Below are positions 1 through 5,391 of a DNA stretch of 8,372 nt, piece by piece. Under the pieces are notes generated by a model, which was not told the origin of the DNA, did no database searches, and worked only from the letters and a program-made list of their open reading frames with translations. Numbering within the stretch: position 1 is the stretch's first letter; each line of letters opens with the position of its first letter. A program made the translations under genes and the position numbers. The stretch covers positions 1-8,372 of the forward strand of contig RFPX01000049.1 of assembly GCA_009925955.1 (NCBI GenBank), written 5' to 3'. The DNA comes from Betaproteobacteria bacterium (GTDB taxonomy: Bacteria > Pseudomonadota > Gammaproteobacteria > Burkholderiales > Burkholderiaceae_C).

Positions 1-618
1 GATGGATCGGCCACGATGTTCCTGTCCGACATGGACGCGCCGGGCATCACGGTGGAGCGGCAAATGGACTCCCTGGACCGCTGCTTCCCCGGCGGGCACT
101 GCGTGGTGAGTTTCAGCAACGTGCGCGTGGGGCCAGACGCGGTGCTGGGCGAATTGGGCAAGGGCTTTCGCTACGCCCAGGTGCGCTTGGCCCCCGCGCG
201 CCTGACCCACTGCATGCGCTGGCTGGGTGCGGCCCGTCGTGCACACGACGTGGCCTTGGCCCATGCCCGCAGCCGCACGGCCTTTGGCAAACCCTTGGGC
301 GAACACGAGGGCGTGGGCTTCATGCTGGCCGACAACGAACTGGACCTGCACACCGCGCGCTTGTCGATCTGGCACTGCGCCTGGGTGCTGGACCAAGGCG
401 GCAAGGCCAACACCGAGTCCAGCATGACCAAGGTGATTGCCTCAGAGGCGATTTACCGCATCGTCGACCGCTGCGTGCAGATCCTGGGTGGCCAGGGCGT
501 GACCGGCGAAACCATCGTGGAGCGCATTTGGCGCGATGTGCGGCCATTTCGCATCTACGACGGCCCCAGCGAGGTGCACCGCTGGAGCCTGGCCAAGAAG
601 CTGATGGCCGCGGGGTGA
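1..618 (+). CDS. Acyl-CoA dehydrogenase, C-terminal part (5' end outside window), ACAD10/11-like
   Basis: The reading frame is open from base 1 and ends at a TGA (616-618), so about 205 C-terminal residues of a roughly 400-residue flavoenzyme are present. The part seen covers the end of the beta-barrel domain and the C-terminal helical domain. Family features are the RTAFGKPLGEH segment, the QILGGQGVTGE segment that contributes to FAD binding across the dimer, and the terminal IYDGPSEVHR motif. Most acyl-CoA dehydrogenases have a catalytic Glu in a YEG motif; here the matching position is Asp (codon 559-561), as in the ACAD10/11 group, whose bacterial members often sit beside an aminoglycoside-phosphotransferase-like gene. 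The family oxidises acyl-CoA to enoyl-CoA and passes electrons to electron transfer flavoprotein. The substrate cannot be read from the sequence. Family membership is secure; the subgroup is inferred from the DGPSEVH motif. No link to the vapBC pair downstream is evident. Confidence 0.9.
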   Translation, partial: DGSATMFLSDMDAPGITVERQMDSLDRCFPGGHCVVSFSNVRVGPDAVLGELGKGFRYAQVRLAPARLTHCMRWLGAARRAHDVALAHARSRTAFGKPLGEHEGVGFMLADNELDLHTARLSIWHCAWVLDQGGKANTESSMTKVIASEAIYRIVDRCVQILGGQGVTGETIVERIWRDVRPFRIYDGPSEVHRWSLAKKLMAAG

Positions 619-694
619 ACCGAGTGCAATCCTGAGGGCGGACACCCCGGGTCACCACACCTGACCACCTCGCTCGAGCGCCCCGACTGGGGGA

Positions 695-723
695 TCGACA
701 GGTGCTGGCCTTGCCGCTAGGAT
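695..723 (+). promoter_or_regulatory. Putative sigma70-type promoter of vapBC
   Basis: A TCGACA box (695-700, five of six matches to TTGACA) is separated by exactly 17 bases from TAGGAT (718-723, four of six matches to TATAAT). Transcription would start near 730, about 26 bases before the vapB ATG. The -10 box runs into the 18-bp palindrome that starts at 720, so a repressor bound there would block polymerase. This is read from consensus matching only. Confidence 0.5.
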
Positions 724-737
724 GTACATGTACATCC
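720..737. promoter_or_regulatory. Perfect 18-bp palindrome, probable VapB/VapBC operator
   Basis: The sequence GGATGTACATGTACATCC equals its own reverse complement over all 18 bases; the symmetry ends at 719 and 738. It overlaps the proposed -10 box and start site and lies 18 bases upstream of the vapB ATG. VapB antitoxins of the AbrB/SpoVT class are known to bind inverted repeats in their own promoters as VapBC complexes, so this is the natural operator candidate. The core also reads as two direct ATGTAC hexamers. Confidence 0.65.
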
Positions 738-755
738 ATAGAGAAACAAGGCCTT

Positions 756-992
756 ATGACCCCCACCAAACTGTTCAAGAACGGCAACTCGCAAGCCGTG
801 CGCATTCCATCGGAGTTGGCCTACAGCTCCTGGGATGTGGAACTGGTCATCGAGCGCCACGGGGAGGAATTGCGCATCCGCCCAGCGGCTCGCCGCATGG
901 GTGATGTGTTGAGCACCTTCGCGCGCTTTTCCCCCGATTTCATGGCCGAAGGCCGTGGCCGCAACACCGAAGGACGGCGGGAAAAGCTGTGA
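756..992 (+). CDS. vapB: VapB-type antitoxin (AbrB/SpoVT fold)
   Basis: A 78-residue antitoxin that should bind the VapC RNase downstream and neutralise it, and bind DNA to repress its own operon. Residues 1 to about 45 form the AbrB/SpoVT swapped-hairpin DNA-binding domain, recognised by the N-terminal KLFKNGNSQAVRIPSEL signature and the VELVIERHGEELRIRP strand pair. The basic and aromatic tail after residue 46 (VLSTFARFSPDF and following) fits a toxin-binding peptide. I chose the ATG at 756 because the family begins M-x-T-x-K-L-F; an upstream in-frame GTG at 702 would place the promoter and palindrome inside the gene. AAGG at 748-751 is a weak ribosome-binding site. The stop overlaps the vapC GTG by 4 bases, so the two are translationally coupled. 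Confidence 0.88.
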   Translation: MTPTKLFKNGNSQAVRIPSELAYSSWDVELVIERHGEELRIRPAARRMGDVLSTFARFSPDFMAEGRGRNTEGRREKL

Positions 993-1399
993 CGGCCCGC
1001 TACCTGCTGGACACCAACATCTGTATCTACCTGATGAAACACCAGCCGCCGCAGGTGCGTGAGCGGTTTGCGCAGTGTTTTGTGGGTGATGTGGTGATGT
1101 CGACCGTGACCTTGGCCGAGTTGGCCTATGGGGTGGCCAGCTCCGGAACCGCACGGCGGCGAAACCAGGCGGCCCTTCAAGCGCTGCTGGAAGAAATCCC
1201 GGCCGTGGCCTTCGATGCCACGGCTGCGCACGCCTACAGGCCCTTGCGTGCAGCACACCGCGCCCGCAACCGGGACGCGCTGGACAAACTGATTGCCGCA
1301 CAAGCGCTGGCCATGGGGGTGACGCTGGTCACCAACAACGAGGCCGACTTTCAGAGCTTTGAGGGACTGCGCATCGAGAACTGGGTCGCCGGGCACTGA
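989..1399 (+). CDS. vapC: VapC-type PIN-domain RNase toxin
   Basis: A complete 136-residue PIN-domain ribonuclease, the toxin partner of the antitoxin just upstream. Toxins of this family cleave tRNA or rRNA in a Mg-dependent way; the target here is unknown. Acidic active-site residues visible are Asp8 in the YLLDTNICIYLMK motif, Glu44 in STVTLAELAYG, and Asp99 in LDKLIAAQALAMG. The C-terminal LVTNNEADFQSFEGLRIENW block is the usual VapC ending. The region before Asp99 (RARNRDALD) departs from the usual glycine-rich loop of close VapC relatives, but the spacing of Asp99 to the IAAQAL helix is kept, so the enzyme looks intact. Translation starts at a GTG that overlaps the vapB stop as GTGA, which should keep toxin below antitoxin. 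The last five codons and stop fall inside a strong hairpin (1383-1411). Confidence 0.9.
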   Translation: MTARYLLDTNICIYLMKHQPPQVRERFAQCFVGDVVMSTVTLAELAYGVASSGTARRRNQAALQALLEEIPAVAFDATAAHAYRPLRAAHRARNRDALDKLIAAQALAMGVTLVTNNEADFQSFEGLRIENWVAGH

Positions 1400-1411
1400 G
1401 CCGGGCGACCC
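1383..1411. terminator. Hairpin between convergent vapC and htpG, possible bidirectional terminator
   Basis: GGGTCGCC (1383-1390) pairs with GGCGACCC (1404-1411). After a G-G mismatch, three further pairs (GGC with GCC) close a 5-base ACTGA loop. The hairpin spans the end of vapC, including its stop codon, and most of the 18-base gap to the htpG stop. Neither side has a clear T run, so classic intrinsic termination is uncertain. It may instead protect the 3' ends of the two convergent mRNAs. Confidence 0.45.
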
Positions 1412-1417
1412 AAGCGG

Positions 1418-3313
1418 TCAAGCCACCAACAAACGCGTCACCCGCTGCACATGCTCGGCGGGGTTCTCCAAGGCGCCGCCTTCGGCCAACACGGCCTGGT
1501 CGAACAGCAGGTGAGCCAAGTCGGCAAAGTGCGCCTCGTCGCTCTCGAGCTTCTTGACCAAGGCGTGTGAAGGGTTGACCTCCAGGATGGGCTGAGACGC
1601 CGGCGCCGCCTGGCCCGCCTGCTTCAACAAGCGGGCCAAGTGCCCGCTCATGTCGCCCTCTTCCACCACCAGGCAAGCGGGTGAGTCCACCAAGCGGGTG
1701 GTGGCGCGCACATCCTTGGCGCGGTCCTTGAGCGCTTCCTTGATCTTGTCGAGCACCGGCTTGAAGGCCTCGGCCGCAGCTTCGGCCTGCTTCTTTTCCT
1801 CTTCGTCTTGCAGCTTGCCCAGGTCTACTGCACCCTTGGCGATGCTTTGCAGCGGCTTGCCATCGAACTCGTACAGGTGCGAGAGCATCCACTCGTCCAC
1901 CCGGTCCGACAAGAGCAGCACCTCGATGCCCTTCTTGCGGAAGATTTCCAGCTGCGGGCTGTTCTTGGCCGCCGCCAAGGTGTCGGCGGTGATGTAGTAG
2001 ATCGCCTCCTGGCCCTCCTTCATGCGGCCCACATAGTCGGCGAAGGACACCTCGGGTTCGTCGCCGGTGCCGTGGGTCGAGGCAAAGCGCAGCAGCTTGC
2101 TCAAGCGCTCGCGGTTGGCCATGTCCTCGCCAATGCCTTCCTTGAGCACCGCGCCGAACTCTTTCCAGAAGTCGGCGTACTTGCGCTTGTCGTCGGCGTT
2201 GTCGGAGTCGGCCAGGGACTCGAGCATGGACAGGACCCGCTTGGTGGAACCCTCCCGGATGGCCTTCACATCGCGGCTTTCCTGCAGCAGCTCACGGCTG
2301 ACGTTGAGCGGCAGGTCGTTCGAATCGATCACACCCTTGACGAAGCGCAGGTACACCGGCATCAGGGCCTCGGCGTCGTCCATGATGAAGACGCGCTTGA
2401 CGTAGAGCTTTACGCCGCCGCGCTTGTCGCGGTTCCACAGGTCAAACGGGGCCTTGGCCGGGATGTACAGCAGCTGCGTGTATTCGCTGCGGCCTTCCAC
2501 GCGGTTGTGGGTGTAGGCCAGCGGCGCACTTTGGTCGTAGCTGATCTGCTGGTAGAAGGCCTGGTACTCGGCGTCGGTCACGTCGCTCTTGCTGCGTGCC
2601 CACAGCGCTGCCGCCTTGTTGACCGTCTCCCACTCGTCCTGGGTGACGTATTCGCTCTTGTCCTTGTCCCACTCCTCTTTTTGCATGAGGATGGGCAACG
2701 AAATGTGGTCGGAGTACTTGCCGATCACTTGCTTCAACTTCCAGGACTTCAGATAGTCCTCGTCCTCGCCTTCGCGCAGGTGCAAGATGATGTCGGTGCC
2801 ACGGCTGGCCTTGGTGATCGTTTCCACCTCGAACTCGCCCGTGCCCCCGCTGCTCCAGCGCACGCCCTGATCGGCGGGAACGCCCGCGCGGCGGGTTTCC
2901 ACCGTGATGCGGTCGGCCACGATGAAGCCCGAATAGAAGCCCACGCCAAACTGGCCGATGAGCTGGGCGTCTTTCTTCTGGTCACCTTCCAGGCGCGACA
3001 TGAACTCGCGCGTGCCGCTCTTGGCGATGGTGCCCAGATTGGCCACGGCCTCTTCGGCGCTCATGCCGATGCCGTTGTCGCGAATGGTGAGGGTCTTGTT
3101 GGCGGCATCGACCAGGATGCGCACCTCCAGGTTGGGCTGGTCTTCAAACAGCTCGGCCTTGTCCAGGGCTTCAAAACGCAGCTTGTCGCAGGCGTCTGAG
3201 GCGTTGGAAATCAGCTCGCGCAGGAAGATTTCCTTGTTGGAGTACAGGGAGTGCGTGACCAGGTGCAGGATTTGCTGCACTTCGGCCTGAAACGACAGGG
3301 TCTTCTTTTCCAT
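1418..3313 (-). CDS. htpG: Molecular chaperone HtpG (bacterial Hsp90)
   Basis: A complete 631-residue cytoplasmic Hsp90 homologue, close to the usual 620-640 residues of proteobacterial HtpG. It is an ATP-driven dimeric chaperone acting on late folding intermediates, often with DnaK. The N-terminal GHKL ATPase domain shows the catalytic Glu33 and Mg-binding Asn37 in ELISNASDACDKLRFEAL, Asp79 in the nucleotide-binding DNGIGM motif (79-84), the GTIAKSGT lid segment (94-101), GQFGVGFYSGF (120-130), and GT at 172-173 in the final ATP-binding strand. The middle domain contains NVSRE (337-341) with the catalytic Arg340. The remainder is the C-terminal dimerisation domain. No MEEVD tail is present, as expected in bacteria. 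The ATG at 3313 begins the standard MEKKTLSFQAEV start; only a weak AGG lies upstream as ribosome-binding site. A sigma32 promoter lies in the 102-base gap to the CoA-transferase. Confidence 0.98.
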   Translation of the reverse strand: MEKKTLSFQAEVQQILHLVTHSLYSNKEIFLRELISNASDACDKLRFEALDKAELFEDQPNLEVRILVDAANKTLTIRDNGIGMSAEEAVANLGTIAKSGTREFMSRLEGDQKKDAQLIGQFGVGFYSGFIVADRITVETRRAGVPADQGVRWSSGGTGEFEVETITKASRGTDIILHLREGEDEDYLKSWKLKQVIGKYSDHISLPILMQKEEWDKDKSEYVTQDEWETVNKAAALWARSKSDVTDAEYQAFYQQISYDQSAPLAYTHNRVEGRSEYTQLLYIPAKAPFDLWNRDKRGGVKLYVKRVFIMDDAEALMPVYLRFVKGVIDSNDLPLNVSRELLQESRDVKAIREGSTKRVLSMLESLADSDNADDKRKYADFWKEFGAVLKEGIGEDMANRERLSKLLRFASTHGTGDEPEVSFADYVGRMKEGQEAIYYITADTLAAAKNSPQLEIFRKKGIEVLLLSDRVDEWMLSHLYEFDGKPLQSIAKGAVDLGKLQDEEEKKQAEAAAEAFKPVLDKIKEALKDRAKDVRATTRLVDSPACLVVEEGDMSGHLARLLKQAGQAAPASQPILEVNPSHALVKKLESDEAHFADLAHLLFDQAVLAEGGALENPAEHVQRVTRLLVA

Positions 3314-3392
3314 ATGCCTGGGGTAAGGATCAAGTGAGGGGAAGGCTGGCGCGCTGCACGCAGGAGGCGCGCACGAACCCGGACCTGTGGGC

Positions 3393-3420
3393 AGATGGGG
3401 GCAGCGCGCGGGGTTTCAAG
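3393..3420 (-). promoter_or_regulatory. Sigma32 (RpoH) heat-shock promoter of htpG
   Basis: Read on the minus strand, CTTGAAA (3420-3414) is followed after 13 bases by CCCCATCT (3400-3393). Both match the sigma32 consensus (CTTGAAA, 11-15 bases, CCCCATNT) at every defined position, with spacing in the preferred range. Transcription would begin near 3386, giving an htpG leader of about 70 bases. The -35 box contains the TGA stop codon (3418-3416) of the upstream CoA-transferase gene. Heat-shock control of htpG by RpoH is well established in proteobacteria. Confidence 0.9.
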
Positions 3421-4537
3421 ACCCCGAGCGGGGGGGCGGCGGCAGGCGGTAGCTCGGGGGTGTGCGCTCGAGCTTGATGGGCGAGCCGATGCCCCGGTAG
3501 TGTTCGCCCACCTGCACCACCATGCCCCGGTGGGCGGTGTGGGCGTCTTGGAGCGCGGCGGCGATGTCTTGGATCGGCGCGCACGGCACGCCGGCCTCCA
3601 GCAGTTGCACGGCCAGGGCTTTGCCTTCGTGGCGCGCCAGGGCCGCCTCCAACAGGGGCCGCAGCTCGGCACGGTGTTTAGACCGCAGGGCGTTGCTGGT
3701 GAAGCGGGCGTCGCTGGCCAGCTCGGGCGCCCCGATCCCCTGGCACAGCTGGCTGAACTGCCGGTCGTTTCCCACGGCCAGGAACAGGGGTTCACTGCCG
3801 GTGGGAAAAACATCGTAGGGGCTGATGTTGGGGTGGTCGTTGCCCGTCCGTTTGGGGATGCGGCCATCCATCAGGTGATTGGCGGTGTGGGGGTGCAGCA
3901 GGGTCAGGCCCACATCGTAGAGCGCCACCTCCAGAAACTGCCCACGGCCGCTGCGTTCACGCTCGAACAGCGCCAGGGTCACGCCCAAGGCGGCGTTCAG
4001 CCCCGTGGCCAAATCCACCACCGGCACCCCGGCCCGCAGGGGCTGGCCGCCCCGCTCATCGGGCTCACCGTTGACGCTCATCAGCCCGATCAGGGCCTGG
4101 ATGGCCGCGTCGTAACCGGGCAGTCCGCCATAAGGCCCGTCTGCACCGAATCCGGTGACCCGGCAATACACCAGACGCGGAAAGCGCTCCCGCAGCACCG
4201 GCCAGCCCAGGCCCCACTTGTCCATGGTGCCGGTCTTGAAGTTTTCGACCAACACGTCGCTTTCCGCCAAGAGCTCCAGGACCTGGACGCGCGCGGCCTC
4301 GGTGTTCAGGTCCAGGGTGATGCCGCGCTTGTTGCGGTTCAGGCCGTGGTAGTACGACGCCGTGCCCTGCGCATCAAACGGAGGGCCCCAGGTGCGGGTT
4401 TCATCGCCCGAGGGCGGTTCCACCTTGAGCACATCGGCGCCGTGGTCGGCCAGGATTTGCGTGCTTGACGGGCCCGCCAACACACGCGAAAGGTCCAGCA
4501 CGCGGATGCCCGCCAGGGCGCCAGGGGGCAGTTTCAT
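3416..4537 (-). CDS. CaiB/BaiF family (family III) CoA-transferase
   Basis: A complete 373-residue enzyme that moves CoA between a CoA thioester and a free carboxylic acid. The N-terminal block LAGIRVLDLSRVLAGPSSTQILADHGADVLKVEPP and NRNKRGITLDLNT are family signatures. GFGADGPYGGLPGYDAAIQALIGLMSVNGEPD leads to VVDLATG, where Asp175 aligns with the catalytic Asp169 of formyl-CoA transferase that forms the acyl-enzyme anhydride. The C-terminal domain has the usual GNDRQFSQLCQ and AGVPCAPI segments. The length is typical. It starts 37 bases after the ferredoxin stop on the same strand, so it probably shares a transcript with the oxygenase genes. This suggests that a substrate or product of that pathway is carried as a CoA ester, but the acid and CoA donor cannot be deduced. 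The proline-rich tail (PPPPRS) overlaps nothing; the stop codon lies inside the htpG -35 box. Confidence 0.93.
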   Translation of the reverse strand: MKLPPGALAGIRVLDLSRVLAGPSSTQILADHGADVLKVEPPSGDETRTWGPPFDAQGTASYYHGLNRNKRGITLDLNTEAARVQVLELLAESDVLVENFKTGTMDKWGLGWPVLRERFPRLVYCRVTGFGADGPYGGLPGYDAAIQALIGLMSVNGEPDERGGQPLRAGVPVVDLATGLNAALGVTLALFERERSGRGQFLEVALYDVGLTLLHPHTANHLMDGRIPKRTGNDHPNISPYDVFPTGSEPLFLAVGNDRQFSQLCQGIGAPELASDARFTSNALRSKHRAELRPLLEAALARHEGKALAVQLLEAGVPCAPIQDIAAALQDAHTAHRGMVVQVGEHYRGIGSPIKLERTPPSYRLPPPPRSGS

Positions 4538-4574
4538 CGTGATCTTTCTGGTGGGAAGTGCGGCTGATGCCCGC

Positions 4575-4892
4575 TCAACTCAGCTCCACGTACACACGGC
4601 CGTCTTCAATCTTGACGGGGTACACCCGCACCGGGTCGCAGGCCGGGTCGCAGGTGGGCTGGCCCGTGCGGACGTCGAAACGCCCTTGGTGCAGCGGGCA
4701 TTCGATCTCGCCGTCGATCAGAAAGCCTTCGCTCAGGAAGGCGTTGCCATGGGTGCATTGGTTGGCGGTGCAGTGCACCTGGCCCTCGACGCTGTACAGC
4801 GCCAGGTCGTGGCCGTCGGTGGACACGGGCAGCACCTCGTGTGCTTGTACATCGGCCCATTGGGCTGCGTAGATCCAGTAAGGGGTGCTCAT
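4575..4892 (-). CDS. Rieske-type [2Fe-2S] ferredoxin of the ring-hydroxylating oxygenase
   Basis: A 105-residue soluble ferredoxin of the naphthalene/biphenyl dioxygenase type, expected to carry electrons from a reductase to the oxygenase encoded immediately upstream. The cluster ligands are visible as Cys46-x-His48 in CTHG and Cys65-x2-His68 in CPLHQGRFD, 16 residues apart. The ending YPVKIEDGRVYVEL is typical of these ferredoxins. It begins 19 bases after the beta-subunit stop and precedes the CoA-transferase by 37 bases. No good Shine-Dalgarno sequence is seen before the ATG at 4892, so translation may depend on coupling to the beta subunit. Residues TCDPACDPV arise from a 12-bp tandem repeat. 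The family and partner are clear. It resembles the NagAb ferredoxin that serves salicylate 5-hydroxylase in other betaproteobacteria, but the name is withheld because the substrate is unproven. Confidence 0.92.
   Translation of the reverse strand: MSTPYWIYAAQWADVQAHEVLPVSTDGHDLALYSVEGQVHCTANQCTHGNAFLSEGFLIDGEIECPLHQGRFDVRTGQPTCDPACDPVRVYPVKIEDGRVYVELS
4631..4654. repeat. 12-bp perfect tandem direct repeat inside the ferredoxin gene
   Basis: CCGGGTCGCAGG occurs twice back to back (4631-4642 and 4643-4654). On the coding strand it gives Cys-Asp-Pro-Ala-Cys-Asp-Pro near the C-terminus of the ferredoxin. The reading frame is kept, and the overall length of 105 residues is normal for the family. 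Confidence 0.8.
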
Positions 4893-4911
4893 GATGGGCG
4901 GATGGCCGGTC

Positions 4912-5391
4912 TCAGATCGGATAGATGATGGAGTTGGGAATCATCTCACTGTCGTACACCGCGCGCCGAACCGCGAACTTCCAGCCCTGCGGCGTATGGA
5001 CCACCTCGTCGAGGTAGCGTCCCACGTTGAAGACGGTGCTCTCCTGGTTGAGCTTGGTGCGAAAGACCGCATAGTGGGTCTCGCACTGGATGCGGCCGTG
5101 CTCGGCCTGCAGCACGAAGGGCAGGCCCACCACGTGGCGCTGATAGTAGGGGTCGTGAAAGATGGTCTCGGTGACCGCATAGGCACGGTCCAGCAGCATG
5201 CCCTTGCTTTCAAAGCGCATGGTGGCCAGCGGAAAGCCGCGATCAAAGTTCTCGCGCGGCTGCAGCAGGTACAGGCCATCGTCGGTGAACAGCTCAGCCC
5301 ATTCCACCCAACGGCCGTCATCGGCCAGGCGGGCCGCTTGCGCCTGCAGCTGGGTCAGCGCCACCAGGTCCTGCGGGTTGACCGCCGTCAT
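4912..5391 (-). CDS. nagH: Ring-hydroxylating oxygenase beta (small) subunit, NagH-like
   Basis: A 159-residue small subunit of the SnoaL-like/NTF2 fold that packs with the Rieske alpha subunit, normally as an alpha3-beta3 hexamer; its role is mainly structural. Recognisable segments are the N-terminal helix LARLADDGRWVEWAELFTDDGLYLLQPRENFD, the central HDPYYQRHVVG and the C-terminal GRYLDEVVHTPQGWKFAVRRAVYDSEMIPNSIIYPI, which fits the salicylate 5-hydroxylase small subunit as I remember it. The frame stays open upstream to 5538, but I chose the ATG at 5391 because it gives the normal length and overlaps the alpha-subunit stop as ATGA; a GGGGTGA sequence just upstream can serve as ribosome-binding site. 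The 49 extra upstream residues would be Arg-rich shadow sequence of the alpha gene. The family is firm; the salicylate assignment is inferred. Confidence 0.85.
   Translation of the reverse strand: MTAVNPQDLVALTQLQAQAARLADDGRWVEWAELFTDDGLYLLQPRENFDRGFPLATMRFESKGMLLDRAYAVTETIFHDPYYQRHVVGLPFVLQAEHGRIQCETHYAVFRTKLNQESTVFNVGRYLDEVVHTPQGWKFAVRRAVYDSEMIPNSIIYPI

Larger units (their letters stand above)
619..755. other. Intergenic region between acyl-CoA dehydrogenase and vapB
   Basis: This 137-base gap is the longest gene-free stretch in the window. Its right half carries the vapBC promoter and palindrome, described separately. The left half contains only short, weak inverted repeats: GGTCA/TGACC around a 7-base loop (650-666), the self-complementary CGCTCGAGCG (671-680), and CCCC/GGGG around a 4-base loop (681-692). 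None is followed by a T run, so I do not call a terminator for the dehydrogenase gene. No convincing small ORF or RNA gene is seen. Confidence 0.6.

Noticed and set aside
650..692. Terminator for the acyl-CoA dehydrogenase gene
   Set aside because: Only short 4-5 bp stems occur and none is followed by T residues. They are as expected by chance in sequence of this composition.
722..904. 60-codon frame starting inside the palindrome and overlapping vapB in another frame
   Set aside because: The start codon lies in the operator with no ribosome-binding site, and the frame competes with the well-supported vapB.
1808..3199. 463-codon open frame on the plus strand opposite htpG
   Set aside because: It lies wholly antisense to htpG, whose protein is unmistakable. 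The translation has no recognisable domain and is a typical high-GC shadow of a real gene in the complementary frame.
3349..3372. Possible RNA thermometer in the htpG leader (GCGCGC repeated around a 12-base loop)
   Set aside because: The stem does not include the ribosome-binding region or start codon, which begin about 35 bases further on. The GC-only pairing would not melt at heat-shock temperatures, and the sigma32 promoter already explains heat control.
3395..4468. 357-codon open frame on the plus strand opposite the CoA-transferase
   Set aside because: It is antisense to a gene with intact catalytic motifs, and no family resemblance or ribosome-binding site was seen.
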